NCBI RefSeq assembly: GCF_006337165.1 | Contig: NZ_CP040896.1 | Coordinates: 496,001 to 560,000, forward strand | DNA: 64,000 bases | Direction: 5' to 3' | From: Hymenobacter jejuensis | GTDB taxonomy: Bacteria > Bacteroidota > Bacteroidia > Cytophagales > Hymenobacteraceae | In this document: one piece after another, positions 1 through 9,214 of the stretch | Layout: each line of letters opens with the position of its first letter | Position numbering within the stretch: position 1 is the first letter of the stretch | The notes under the pieces: generated by a model | Database searches by the model: none | Told to the model about the DNA's origin: nothing | What the model saw: only the letters and a program-made list of their open reading frames with translations | Translations under genes and position numbers: made by a program

Positions 1-420
1 GTAGTGAAAAGGCAGCCGCACGCAGTTAAACCCTTGATTGGCAATAAAATCGATATCCTCTTTGGTAACAAACCCAGCGCGGTACTGCTGGTAAAACTCT
101 TCCATAGCCGCGTCCGGCATGGAGCGCAACAGGCCCTGCTTGATGCGCCATTGGCAGTTCAACGAATCGGTTTTGAGGATGTAGCTTTCCTGCAACAACC
201 AACCGCCCACATTGAGGCCGCGCAACACAACCGGCTGGTTTTTGGCATCCACAATCGCGGGGCCGTCGGCGTGTAGCATGGGCAGCGACTGGGCTCGCAC
301 GCCGTGCGTTACCAGCGCCACCAGCCCAATACTCAGTAACAGAATAGGGTGGCGAATGTACTTGCGAATCAAAAAGTGAAGTGACGTGCGGGCAGAAACC
401 GCAATCGTTTTCCTTTGCAT
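1..420 (-). CDS. GH5-type (cellulase-like) glycoside hydrolase, N-terminal part only
   Basis: The reading frame starts with ATG at 420 and is open to the left edge (140 codons), so the C-terminal part lies outside the window. Residues about 20-44 form a basic, then hydrophobic, export signal ending in RAQS. Residues 67-78 read RGLNVGGWLLQE and the visible end reads NCVRLPFHY. These are the first conserved strands of the GH5 (clan GH-A) barrel as found in exo-1,3-glucanase-like and cellulase-like enzymes. The catalytic glutamates are not in the window. It is divergent from the GH30 gene at 669, which suggests joint work on a beta-glucan. The family call is good; the substrate is not determined. 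Confidence 0.8.
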   Translation of the reverse strand, partial: MQRKTIAVSARTSLHFLIRKYIRHPILLLSIGLVALVTHGVRAQSLPMLHADGPAIVDAKNQPVVLRGLNVGGWLLQESYILKTDSLNCQWRIKQGLLRSMPDAAMEEFYQQYRAGFVTKEDIDFIANQGFNCVRLPFHY

Positions 421-610
421 TGGGAAGCAGTGGGCCATAGAACTTGCTTAACGGAGATGGTGAAGTACTTTGCGTACGCCAAACCGCCCAGCACAGCTGG
501 CAGCGCGGCGATGGCTCGAAAAATACTAGCTTTTCGGTTTCGGGCCTCCTCCGCAACTTTGCACCCGCTGCACAACTCGTTTTTGCCAGCAAAAGCCCAA
601 ACTTGCTTAC

Positions 611-637
611 ATAAGCAATTGATTATAAATTATTTAT
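611..637. repeat. Intergenic palindromic element (TTGA-N3 centre), copy 1
   Basis: An imperfect palindrome (9 of 12 arm positions pair) centred on TTGA-TTA-TAAA, with the right half TAAATTATTTA. It lies 31 bases before the GH30 start codon. It belongs to the dispersed family described in the findings; its function is unknown. Confidence 0.4.
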
Positions 638-668
638 AAAAACAATTTTTCAGCTTCTTTCCTCCTGC

Positions 669-2144
669 ATGCGTAAAAATTTTATTGCTCTGATTGTGCT
701 CTCGGCTTTAGGTTTGCACAGCGTTTCGGCTCAAAAAGCCAATCCAACGGCCGGAAATGCCAAAACCTATTCGGCAGTTGGCAAGAAAGCGCGCGTTTTC
801 ACCACCGCCGAGAATACCAACTACCGCTTGGCTGCCACCGACGAGCTGTCTTTTCAGGCCGCTGGGCAACCGCTTGAAACCCAGGTCTGTGTGTTCGTGG
901 ATCCGACGCATACGTTCCAGACGATGCTCGGAATCGGCGGGGCGCTCACCGATGCGTCAGCCGAAACCTTTGCTAAGCTACCCAAACCCCAGCAGCAGGA
1001 ATTGCTGAAAGCTTATTACAGCCCCACCGACGGCATTGGCTACACGCTGGCCCGGACCAGCATTCACAGCAGCGACTTTTCGAGCGGCAGCTACACCTAT
1101 GTCGCTGATAATGACAAGGCTCTGAAGACCTTCAGCGTCAAGCACGATCAGCAATATCGCATTCCGTTTATCAAGCAGGCCATTCAGGCGGCCGGCGGCA
1201 AGCTGACGATGTTTGTCAGTCCGTGGAGCCCGCCAGCCTGGATGAAGGACAACCACGACCTGTTGCAGGGCGGTAAGCTGCTGCCCGAGTTTCGCCAGAG
1301 CTGGGCCGATTACTACGTCAAGTTTATCAAGACGTATGAGCAGCTGGGCATCCCCATCTGGGGCCTGTCGGTACAAAACGAGCCCATGGCCAAGCAAAAG
1401 TGGGAATCCTGCATCTTCACGGCCGAAGACGAGCGCGACTTCATCAAGGAATATTTGGGGCCGACACTGCAAAAAGGCGGTTTGGGCGACAAAAAGCTCA
1501 TTGCCTGGGATCACAACCGCGACCTGATTTTTCAGCGAGCCAGCACCATCCTCGACGATCCGCAGGCGGCGAAGTACGTGTGGGGCATCGGTTACCACTG
1601 GTACGAAACCTGGACCGGCAGCGGCATGCAGTTTGAAAACCTGAAGCGCGTGGCCGAAACCTATCCCTCTAAAAATCTGATCTTTACCGAAGGCTGCGTG
1701 GAAAAATTTGATTTTGCGCAGGTAAACGAATGGCGGCTGGGCGAGCGCTACGGAATGTCGATGATCGGGGATTTCAACGCCGGCACCGTCGGCTGGACTG
1801 ATTGGAACGTGCTGCTCGACGAAACCGGCGGCCCCAACCACGTGGGTAACTTCTGCTTTGCACCCATCATTGCCGATACCCGAAGCGGTAAGTTACTGTA
1901 TACCAATGCGTACTATTACATCGGACACTTCTCGAAGTTTATCCGGCCAGGTGCGCAGCGCATCAGCAGCAGCTCGAACCGCGACATGCTTCAGACGACT
2001 GCGTTCCGCAACCCCGATGGCAAAGTGGCCGTGGTGGTAATGAACAGTAGCACCAACAAACAGCCCTTCCAACTCTGGATCAAAGGCCAGGGCGCAAGTG
2101 CGGTCAGCCTCCCCCACTCCATCATGACGCTGGTGGTGAATTAA
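669..2144 (+). CDS. GH30 family glucosylceramidase/beta-glucanase, secreted
   Basis: A retaining glycosidase of family GH30, 491 residues, the usual full length. A Sec signal (residues 1-21, ending VSAQ) exports it. The conserved GGALTDA segment is followed by SPWSPPAWMK, the acid/base glutamate in SVQNEP (Glu238) and the nucleophile in FTEGC (Glu341). The C-terminal beta domain ends in a typical TLVVN strand. GH30 members of this type cut beta-glucosyl bonds (glucosylceramide, beta-1,6-glucan or related glucosides); the exact substrate cannot be read from sequence. It is divergent from a GH5-type gene and followed by a strong terminator. Confidence 0.92.
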   Translation: MRKNFIALIVLSALGLHSVSAQKANPTAGNAKTYSAVGKKARVFTTAENTNYRLAATDELSFQAAGQPLETQVCVFVDPTHTFQTMLGIGGALTDASAETFAKLPKPQQQELLKAYYSPTDGIGYTLARTSIHSSDFSSGSYTYVADNDKALKTFSVKHDQQYRIPFIKQAIQAAGGKLTMFVSPWSPPAWMKDNHDLLQGGKLLPEFRQSWADYYVKFIKTYEQLGIPIWGLSVQNEPMAKQKWESCIFTAEDERDFIKEYLGPTLQKGGLGDKKLIAWDHNRDLIFQRASTILDDPQAAKYVWGIGYHWYETWTGSGMQFENLKRVAETYPSKNLIFTEGCVEKFDFAQVNEWRLGERYGMSMIGDFNAGTVGWTDWNVLLDETGGPNHVGNFCFAPIIADTRSGKLLYTNAYYYIGHFSKFIRPGAQRISSSSNRDMLQTTAFRNPDGKVAVVVMNSSTNKQPFQLWIKGQGASAVSLPHSIMTLVVN

Positions 2145-2183
2145 CATCTCGCCACAACATCTTGTAGATCAAGACATTACTTC

Positions 2184-2245
2184 ATAAACCAGAAAAGCCC
2201 GTTTCTTACCTTAACAGAGGAAAGAAACGGGCTTTTCTGGTTTAT
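2184..2245. terminator. Bidirectional terminator between GH30 and pirin genes
   Basis: Two 24-base arms (2184-2207 and 2222-2245) are perfect inverted complements with a 14-base loop. The stem has a GC-rich middle (AAGCCCG) and A/T-rich ends, so it can act for both converging genes. Confidence 0.9.
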
Positions 2246-2254
2246 AACGACCGG

Positions 2255-3169
2255 CTAAGACAAAGGCTCAGGGGCAGGCGAGCTAGCAGGCCGTGAGCGA
2301 TCTTGTGGTAGCGGAACAAACTCGGCGTTGTCGGTGGGCGGCAGCGCGATGCGGCCGGCTTGCCAATCGGCTTTGGCCTGCTCGATGCGGTCGCGGCGTG
2401 AGGAAACGAAATTCCACCAGATAAACCGTTCGCCCAGCGGCTCACCTCCCAACAGCATCAGGGTGCTGGCTTCGCGGGCCACTATAACTGGGTCGATGCC
2501 GGGCTTGAATACCAATAATTGACCGGCGCTGTACGTTTGGCCGCTCACTTCTACGCTGCCCCTGGCTATGTAAGCACCTCGTTCGCGGTGCCCCTGCGGC
2601 AAACCAAATCGAGCGCCCGGCTGCAACACTACGTGCAGATAGAACAGCGGAGAATGCGTCTTTACGCCGTTTTTCAACCCAAAAGCATCTCCGGCTATGA
2701 GCCTCATCCACACGCCGTTATCAGTAAAGATGGGTAGCTCGTGGGGTTGATAATTCGTGAAGGCCGGGACGCTTTCCTCGTCGGATTCGGGTAGTGCCAC
2801 CCACGTCTGGATCATTTCCAGCGCCCCGCCGGCCAAGGCCGTGGGGTCTTCGAAGCGTTCGGAGTGGGCAATGCCGCTGCCGGCTGTCATCCAGTTTACC
2901 TCACCGGGCCGGATTATTTGCTCCACGCCCAGACTGTCGCGGTGGGTCACCTGCCCGCCAAACAAGTAGCTGACCGTAGAGAGCCCGATATGCGGGTGCG
3001 GCAGTACATCGAGCGTCGGCAACTGTTCGGGTGGCAGATTCACCGGCCCCGCGTGATCCATGAAAATAAACGGCCCCAGCATGCGCCGCAGCCGAAAAGG
3101 CAAAATCCGCCGCACGCCGAAACCGGGGCTCAGCGACGCTGGGCGCGCATCAATAACTAAATCTAGCAT
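2255..3169 (-). CDS. Pirin family protein
   Basis: A double-cupin pirin of 304 residues, the normal length. The N-terminal cupin has the metal-binding HPHIG motif (about residues 57-61), a later His in VTHRD, and the MTAGSGIAHSE segment typical of pirins; the C-terminal pirin domain follows (about 170-270). Bacterial pirins bind Fe and some have quercetinase activity or affect redox regulation; the role here is not shown. There is no signal peptide, so it is cytoplasmic. It converges on the GH30 gene through the shared terminator. The Pro/Ser-rich tail (SRPASSPAPEPLS) is probably disordered. Confidence 0.92.
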   Translation of the reverse strand: MLDLVIDARPASLSPGFGVRRILPFRLRRMLGPFIFMDHAGPVNLPPEQLPTLDVLPHPHIGLSTVSYLFGGQVTHRDSLGVEQIIRPGEVNWMTAGSGIAHSERFEDPTALAGGALEMIQTWVALPESDEESVPAFTNYQPHELPIFTDNGVWMRLIAGDAFGLKNGVKTHSPLFYLHVVLQPGARFGLPQGHRERGAYIARGSVEVSGQTYSAGQLLVFKPGIDPVIVAREASTLMLLGGEPLGERFIWWNFVSSRRDRIEQAKADWQAGRIALPPTDNAEFVPLPQDRSRPASSPAPEPLS

Positions 3170-3214
3170 ATAACAGCTCCTTGTGTTTTCCCTAGCTATA
3201 GCGAAAACATTGTC

Positions 3215-4483
3215 CTACTTCATCAAAAGTACCCGAACGCGAGGCTGAAATTTCTTTTCCAACAAGTAAGCAAGCGTAAGACACACGCCGAGATACAGCA
3301 TTGCTCTTGTAATAAACGTATATGGCGAGCCCGAAAAGAAAGGAATTTGACTAAAGCCGTACAGCAAAGGAAAGTGAATTATATATAGGCCATACGAAAT
3401 AGTACCGGTACGAGAGAGCAAATAAATTATGGGACGAGCAAGTGAGTTAAGCCTTTTGGCCAGCAAATAAATCACGAGAGCCGCCACATAAAAAACTGTC
3501 GGCAGTACCCACTCGTTCACGTCGTAGGCTCCCCATTGTGTATAAAGATAGCGGAACGTATACAGCGGAGACAGCAATAAAAAAGCAATTATCAGCCGGC
3601 GCAGCCAAAACTTCTTTCCGGAGAAAATAAGCAGCATCCCAATACAGAACGGTAAATAGGCTAGATCAACAACAGGAATAATTTTTTCAGGCCACGTCAC
3701 ACTATCTGGAAAGGTCAGGCTAAACCCTAATTTGGTGACTAATACTCGACATACCGTATCCAGCAAATTGAACCTTTGTACCGCGAGCAGCAGTAGCAAC
3801 ATGCTCAGCATCAGTGCGTACGGCACCTTCTTAACCTGCTGCTTTACATATCGAGCTAGGGCGACACCGCTTAGCCAAAAAGCAAAGCCCACGGAATAAG
3901 AAGATAGCAGCGGCGGTAAGTGTAATGTCGAATAAAACCGGACTGTTGCAATGCCTACTACCAGAGCTCCTAAACCCATTAGCAGCGGGCTCAATCTGAA
4001 GTAAGAGAGCGGAATAAAGAGCAGATAAAAGAGCACTTCATAGTGTAACGACCAGACCGGGTTGTTCTCTTCAATGAGTGGAGAAAATAGTATTTGTGTA
4101 AGCGTAAAGTGATTTGTAATGGTAGAGAAAGAATAGTGGTGTACAGCCACCAACAGAGTCAGCAACATACTCAAGGCATAGATGGGGTAAATGCGGACAA
4201 GCCTCTTTTTTAGATATTCTGGAATTGAAGCGCTCGTCAGAGCCACTTGTTTGGTCGATAATTCGATTACATAACCAGACAGAAGAAAGAATACCAATAC
4301 CGCTTGATGCCCTGGTGGCAAATAGGCCCAAATACCAGAAGGTTGGAAAGCAGGATCAAGTAAATTTTTGTGTAGAATAACGTGAAACCAGACTACGATA
4401 ACAGCAGCAAAGCCACGCAGAGCTTCTAAGTTATAATCAACCTTCTTTATGGTAATCTCCTGCGACTTAACAATTACACTCAT
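3215..4483 (-). CDS. Acyltransferase family 3 (OafA/YrhL-like) membrane protein
   Basis: An integral membrane O-acyltransferase of 422 residues with about ten hydrophobic segments. The N-terminal NLEALRGFAAVIVVWFH carries the family's R/H active-site region, and SLHYEVLFYL in the middle is the family's conserved W/Y-E segment. These enzymes move acyl groups (often acetyl) from the cytoplasm onto surface sugars or lipids. The gene is visibly more AT-rich than its neighbours and stands alone between the pirin gene and the fusion transporter, which suggests it was acquired as a single unit. The substrate is unknown. Confidence 0.88.
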   Translation of the reverse strand: MSVIVKSQEITIKKVDYNLEALRGFAAVIVVWFHVILHKNLLDPAFQPSGIWAYLPPGHQAVLVFFLLSGYVIELSTKQVALTSASIPEYLKKRLVRIYPIYALSMLLTLLVAVHHYSFSTITNHFTLTQILFSPLIEENNPVWSLHYEVLFYLLFIPLSYFRLSPLLMGLGALVVGIATVRFYSTLHLPPLLSSYSVGFAFWLSGVALARYVKQQVKKVPYALMLSMLLLLLAVQRFNLLDTVCRVLVTKLGFSLTFPDSVTWPEKIIPVVDLAYLPFCIGMLLIFSGKKFWLRRLIIAFLLLSPLYTFRYLYTQWGAYDVNEWVLPTVFYVAALVIYLLAKRLNSLARPIIYLLSRTGTISYGLYIIHFPLLYGFSQIPFFSGSPYTFITRAMLYLGVCLTLAYLLEKKFQPRVRVLLMK

Positions 4484-4693
4484 TCTGCATTCTTTGCTGT
4501 AAACAAAGCAGCAAAGTAAACACGTAGCCGAGGAAACTTAATTTAAAATTATCAAGAAAGCCTATTGTTCATAACTAACCCGGTTAGGGTGCTATTGGAG
4601 CTTGCAGCGAACAGCACAGCATCAGCCATCGTCCGAACATTGTTGAATCAAAACGCTACGGTCTGATTCTTATGACGGTCCGAGTGCCCCGGA

Positions 4694-7600
4694 CTACATT
4701 TTGTCGTTCTGTTGGCGTAGGCGCTGGCAAAGTACTCGCATGATGTTGCGCACAACTTCAGCGCACTCCTCCATCACATCATAAAAGTCTTCCTGATCGA
4801 TCCGAAACGCCACTACTGGCCCTAGTGCCACGGCAGAGGCCGAGCGGGCCTGGGCGTCGAGCAAGGCCAACTCACCAAAGAAATCGCCCTTTCGGAAGGT
4901 CGTCAGCTGGCGCTTGCCGTCGAAAATACCTACTTCGCCATCGCCCACAATGAACAAGGTAGTGCCGATGGCACCTTTGGCAAATATTTCCTGGCCGGGT
5001 TGAAAAGCAACTTCCTTCATGATCGGCATGATGGTGGCGAGCACGTTTTCAGAGGTTTCGGCAAAAAGCGGCGTGCCTTTCAGCATCCGGATGCGCTCCT
5101 GGGCCGAGTAAGAGGGGCCATTAGCTTGGTTGCTCATAAGCATCTGATTAACACATGGATATACCGAAACCAGATGATCGAAGGCGGCGGGGCGCTGCAT
5201 GGGCAACTGCCGCAAGACAGCGCAGGCACTTTCCTGAATCAGCAGATTCGGACTTTGCAGAAGCGGGTACAGGTATTCGACGGTATTGGGCTGCGCATGC
5301 CACTGCCGCAGGGCCACGCTGATCGTCCACGACGAAAACCCCGCCGCCCCGCGGCGAACGATGGTCGTGTGGATGGGCTCCGATGAAAGCGACGGCCCCA
5401 GAATGCCCTCCAAAAGCTGCACTTTGTGACTGAGCCGGCCCACGTCGAGGAGCGCCTGCAAGCCTTGGTAAAGCGGCCTAGGAATCAGATTGTCCAGTAT
5501 TTCTAGGGCGGTGAGCTGTCGTTCGCCGGTTGAGTGTTCTACGCCGCGGCGGGCTTCCACAATGTATTGACGCTCATACATTTGCAAAAGCAGCCCAAAA
5601 AGGCGCCGCCGACAGCCGCGCAACTCGAAGTGCAGGGCGCTCCGAAGCTCGGCGTTGGCGGCCACCATGCCGTGCAGCAAATGCTTGGCCATGCGCAGCT
5701 CTTTCTCCACAAGCCGCTGAAAGACAGGGGAATCGTCGTGGGAGGAGGGAAAATGCGCTAGGGCCATCAAAGCGGCAGCGCGGCCGTGTAGGTTGGCGCC
5801 CTGCACGACATCCACCAACACCTGCCGGGCCGCTGGCGTAGTCGGGCTGGCACAAACCTGCGCCAGCCGCCGCGAACATTGCTCGTCGGTTTCCTGCAGA
5901 AGCGCCTCTTTCAGCAGCGGCAGGGCAGCATCGCCAAGCCGCACCAAGCATTCGGCAGCGGGCTTGCGTACCTTTTTGTCGCTTACCAGTGCGATTAGCT
6001 GCGCAATTAACGTCGGGGTAGGCGTTTCGGCCACGGCGTGCACTGCTGCCTGCACCAAGGTTGGGTCCGGACTATGCAGGCTGGTAGTGACGAGCGCGAG
6101 CTGCTGCTCCGGGATCAGAAACCGAATCAGCGCCAGCGCCAGTAGCTGGGTGTCGGGGTCGGTCGAAGCAAGGAGCGCTTCCAGGCTGGTTTGTGCCAAT
6201 GCATCGGCAGGTTGGTCTTCCAGCCGACCGATAAGGGCGCCCTTGCGCACAACCAGATCCGGATGCTGCAACAGATCATCGGCCTGTGGATGCCGTCCCA
6301 CCAGCCGGCTGGCCATTTCTCGCAGCACAGGGTTGGGATCGTCGAGGGCGAGTCGGCGCAGCAGCGTGGGGTCGGCGTGGTGACCTACCAGCCGCAGAAC
6401 CCGGTTTCGCACCCGGCTGTCGGCGTGGTTGAGCAGGTTTTCGGCGTGTTCGGCAAGTGCCCCAGAACCAGCCCGTTGCAAATGTTCGATGGCATCGAGC
6501 GCTTCTTCGTCGGGGTGTTGCCCCGGTTCGTCGGTTTCCGTAGCCGACGGAGCGTTTTCCAAAAAGCGTAAACCCAACGCGCCCTTCAGCCCTTCCAGAT
6601 AATTCCGGTAGGCATGTTTCACCAAATACAGTGCCCCGAGCAGCAGCAGCGCCATCCAGACGAGCGGCACCCACTGGCTCAGCGCAGGCATCTGGCGCAG
6701 GCCAAATAATAGTAACCCACTCAATCCCAGCCCTAAAGGCTCATAAAACCCTTTGATCAGGGTATGGCTTTCCACGCGCTCGCGGGGTTTCAGGGGCTGA
6801 TATAAGGTCTGAAAAATGGGTTCGAATAAGGCGCGGCGCAGGCTTTCCAGCACCAGATAAAAGCCACAAAAAAAGAGCATTCTGGCAGCAAACCCCGCGC
6901 GCAGGGCCGTCAGCGCGCCTGCCAGCAGCACGCCCGCCAGCCCGGCGAGGGGCAGCCCGGCCAGCGCCCCGCGCACGCCCAGCCGGTCGAGGCCGTAGCG
7001 CGTCAGCACCACCTTGCCCACCAGTGCCAGCAGGTAGGTCAGGGCCAGCACCCCGCCCATTGTTTCCACTATACTCGGTTGGAGCGGCAGCCGGTTGTAG
7101 ACGCTCATGAACAAGAAATACTCCACGCATACTGTCACAGCGGCCAGCGCCGCCAAGCTGAAGCCCATGGCCCGAATCAGCTGGTTACGGCCAAAACCGT
7201 GCTGTAGGAGTGATTTCGGCAACGGTCGGCCGGTATACGACGACTTTATCCGCGCGGCCGATTGCGCTTGCAGCGTGAGCTGCTGCATGCGCCAGGCGCC
7301 CAAAAAGGCGCCGAAAGCCGCCAGCAGCAACGCCGACAACCCAAGATAGCGGTGCAGCAGCACTAGCAGTAGCGCACCCAGTCCTTTGCCCACGATGTCG
7401 CCGGAACTGATCACATTAAAAAGCCGCCGCCCCTGCCGCGCATTGAAGGAAGCTGAAGCTATCCCCCAAATTTGCAGATTGACAAGCAAATACGCCACGC
7501 GGTAACCCGCCATAATGGCCACCGCCGCGCCTACCGAAGGGGCATACCACCACAGCAGCCCAAGCCCCAACACGAGTACAATAGCCCCCAGCAGCGCCCG

Positions 7601-7852
7601 CCCGGCCAGCTTTTTCAGTAGCAGCTGCTCTTCGAAGTAGGCATACACTCTGCCGACTACCAGCACCGCCAGTGCCCCAGCGCAGTAGCCCAAGGGCAGG
7701 TTGCGCATAGGCTGATCGTGCAACAGCACTACGTTGGCGGCCACAAACGCCAGAACGGTGCCCAGCCCAAGCAAAAAATTGTGCGCAAAAAACAACCAGA
7801 CCGTCTTCGCCTCGCGGGGCCGTATTCCCAGAAAACGGTTCAACTTTTCCAT
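4694..7852 (-). CDS. Carrier-like membrane domain fused to HEAT repeats and a cyclic-nucleotide-binding domain
   Basis: A 1052-residue three-part protein. Residues about 20-440 form a roughly 12-helix carrier resembling the ATP:ADP antiporter/MFS fold (FLLGLGTVLAFVAANVVLLHD near the N-terminus). Residues about 460-840 are HEAT-like helical repeats (NRVLRLVGHHADPTLLRRLAL is one). Residues about 925-1050 are a CAP-type cyclic-nucleotide-binding domain with the phosphate-binding cassette FFGELALLDAQARSAS; the key Glu994 and Arg1003 are both present, so nucleotide binding is plausible. The open frame extends to 7906, but ATG 7852 is preceded by AGAAGGA at good spacing and begins MEKLNRFLGI, so it is preferred. 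yitT lies just upstream on the same strand, so they may be co-transcribed. The cargo is unknown. Confidence 0.8.
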   Translation of the reverse strand: MEKLNRFLGIRPREAKTVWLFFAHNFLLGLGTVLAFVAANVVLLHDQPMRNLPLGYCAGALAVLVVGRVYAYFEEQLLLKKLAGRALLGAIVLVLGLGLLWWYAPSVGAAVAIMAGYRVAYLLVNLQIWGIASASFNARQGRRLFNVISSGDIVGKGLGALLLVLLHRYLGLSALLLAAFGAFLGAWRMQQLTLQAQSAARIKSSYTGRPLPKSLLQHGFGRNQLIRAMGFSLAALAAVTVCVEYFLFMSVYNRLPLQPSIVETMGGVLALTYLLALVGKVVLTRYGLDRLGVRGALAGLPLAGLAGVLLAGALTALRAGFAARMLFFCGFYLVLESLRRALFEPIFQTLYQPLKPRERVESHTLIKGFYEPLGLGLSGLLLFGLRQMPALSQWVPLVWMALLLLGALYLVKHAYRNYLEGLKGALGLRFLENAPSATETDEPGQHPDEEALDAIEHLQRAGSGALAEHAENLLNHADSRVRNRVLRLVGHHADPTLLRRLALDDPNPVLREMASRLVGRHPQADDLLQHPDLVVRKGALIGRLEDQPADALAQTSLEALLASTDPDTQLLALALIRFLIPEQQLALVTTSLHSPDPTLVQAAVHAVAETPTPTLIAQLIALVSDKKVRKPAAECLVRLGDAALPLLKEALLQETDEQCSRRLAQVCASPTTPAARQVLVDVVQGANLHGRAAALMALAHFPSSHDDSPVFQRLVEKELRMAKHLLHGMVAANAELRSALHFELRGCRRRLFGLLLQMYERQYIVEARRGVEHSTGERQLTALEILDNLIPRPLYQGLQALLDVGRLSHKVQLLEGILGPSLSSEPIHTTIVRRGAAGFSSWTISVALRQWHAQPNTVEYLYPLLQSPNLLIQESACAVLRQLPMQRPAAFDHLVSVYPCVNQMLMSNQANGPSYSAQERIRMLKGTPLFAETSENVLATIMPIMKEVAFQPGQEIFAKGAIGTTLFIVGDGEVGIFDGKRQLTTFRKGDFFGELALLDAQARSASAVALGPVVAFRIDQEDFYDVMEECAEVVRNIMRVLCQRLRQQNDKM

Positions 7853-7913
7853 TGAAATCCTTCTGCTTAAAAAGCCCCCGAACCAAGCCCCGACAGCCCA
7901 AAACAAGGGGCGG

Positions 7914-8897
7914 TCAGTGCAAGGCTCGCTTCTTGACCAACCCGCCTTTCGTATCGCTGATGCTTTGCATGACGATGAAGGCGTGCGGGTCTATTTTGCG
8001 TATTTCGTCGGTGAGCGTAATTACCTCTAAGCGAGTGATAACCGTAAAAATTGCTTCCACTTTCAGGTGTTGGTGGCCGTGAACGCCAAACCCTTGGGTG
8101 CACTCGTACACGGTAGCTCCACGGCGCAGCTTGTCGGTGATCATTTGCCGGATTTCGGTGCTGTGGAAGGAAATGACGGTCACCCCGGTGTATTCCTCAA
8201 TGCCCACCAAAATAAAGTCCACGGTCTTGGCCGCCGACAAATACGCCAGGATGGAATACAGCGCCGTTTCGATGGACAGCAGCCACGCCGCCACGCCGAA
8301 TATTATAATATTGATAATCAACACGATATCCCCGATCGACATGGGCAGCTTCCGGCTCAGGTAGAGCGCCAGAATTTCGGTCCCGTCGAGCACGCCGCCC
8401 CCGCGCATGGCCAGTCCTACGCCGGCTCCCAAGAAGAAGCCACCAAACACGGCAATCAGCAGTTTGTCGTGCGTGAGCGGCGGAAAGGAAACGATCAGCA
8501 CCGCGCCAGACAAGGCCAGAATCGTCACCAGCGTCTTGAGCGCGAATTTCCTGCCGAGGTGATAGTAGCCCAGGATGATAAACGGGATATTGATCAGAAT
8601 AATCAGCAGCGAAAGCGATACACCTGTTAATTGGTTGATTAACAAGGATATACCCGTAACACCCCCGTCAATGAAATGACTAGGAAGCAAAAAGCCTTTT
8701 AGGCCTAGTGCAGCCGAAAACACGCCGGCCACCAGCAGCACGCCATGCAGCAAAGCCTGCCGCACCCAGCGCTGCGACAGGTGATAAAACAAATTGTACC
8801 CGGTGGCCGGAGGAGGCGCGCCGATAGGCGTGGCAAGCACCTGCCGGGCGAAATTCCTGGTACGGAAGCGCGGAGGAATAAGGCGTTCGAGCAACAT
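7914..8897 (-). CDS. YitT family membrane protein (DUF161/DUF2179)
   Basis: A 327-residue membrane protein. About five hydrophobic helices (residues 50-215) contain the YitT marks GFLLPSHFIDGGVTGISLL and MRGGGVLDGTEILA. The C-terminal soluble DUF2179 domain (about 230-320) contains TVYECTQGFGVHG and ends near DPHAFIVM. The family's biochemical role is not established. It is directly upstream of the carrier/HEAT/cNMP gene. Confidence 0.9.
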   Translation of the reverse strand: MLLERLIPPRFRTRNFARQVLATPIGAPPPATGYNLFYHLSQRWVRQALLHGVLLVAGVFSAALGLKGFLLPSHFIDGGVTGISLLINQLTGVSLSLLIILINIPFIILGYYHLGRKFALKTLVTILALSGAVLIVSFPPLTHDKLLIAVFGGFFLGAGVGLAMRGGGVLDGTEILALYLSRKLPMSIGDIVLIINIIIFGVAAWLLSIETALYSILAYLSAAKTVDFILVGIEEYTGVTVISFHSTEIRQMITDKLRRGATVYECTQGFGVHGHQHLKVEAIFTVITRLEVITLTDEIRKIDPHAFIVMQSISDTKGGLVKKRALH

Positions 8898-9214
8898 CGC
8901 AACCAGGGAAAGCCAGGTCTGTGTCTCCTACCGATAATATCCCGACCAGCCGGCAACGAGCCGCTGGCCTAACCAAAAGAAAGTCAGCCACTTGCACACT
9001 ATTCGCGCTGACGCCGGAGCCCCGAAGCGGTGAGCGGCCCTTCTCTGCGGGCAGTGATACGCACACGCTTATCCAACCTGCCGGGCTGTTGCCGGAGTGC
9101 GCTCAAAGGGCAAGAAACAGTCGCGAAGCGATTGGCCTTGCCTAGCGCACCGACGGTACAGCGGCAGTTATCAAATATAAAATTAATTTAATTAAATAGT
9201 CAAATAATGCTGCC
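8898..9214. other. Intergenic region between the TPR kinase and yitT
   Basis: About 317 bases with no convincing gene. The short frames are out of phase and lack a start with good context. The part next to the kinase stop (about 9160-9215) is AT-rich (runs of TTAATTTAATTAAAT) between short GGCAG/CTGCC arms and may act as a terminator. No clear promoter was recognised. Confidence 0.4.

Noticed and set aside
978..1841. Long minus-strand open frame (287 codons) inside the GH30 gene
   Set aside because: It is a GC-driven antisense shadow; the plus strand has full GH30 motifs and catalytic residues.
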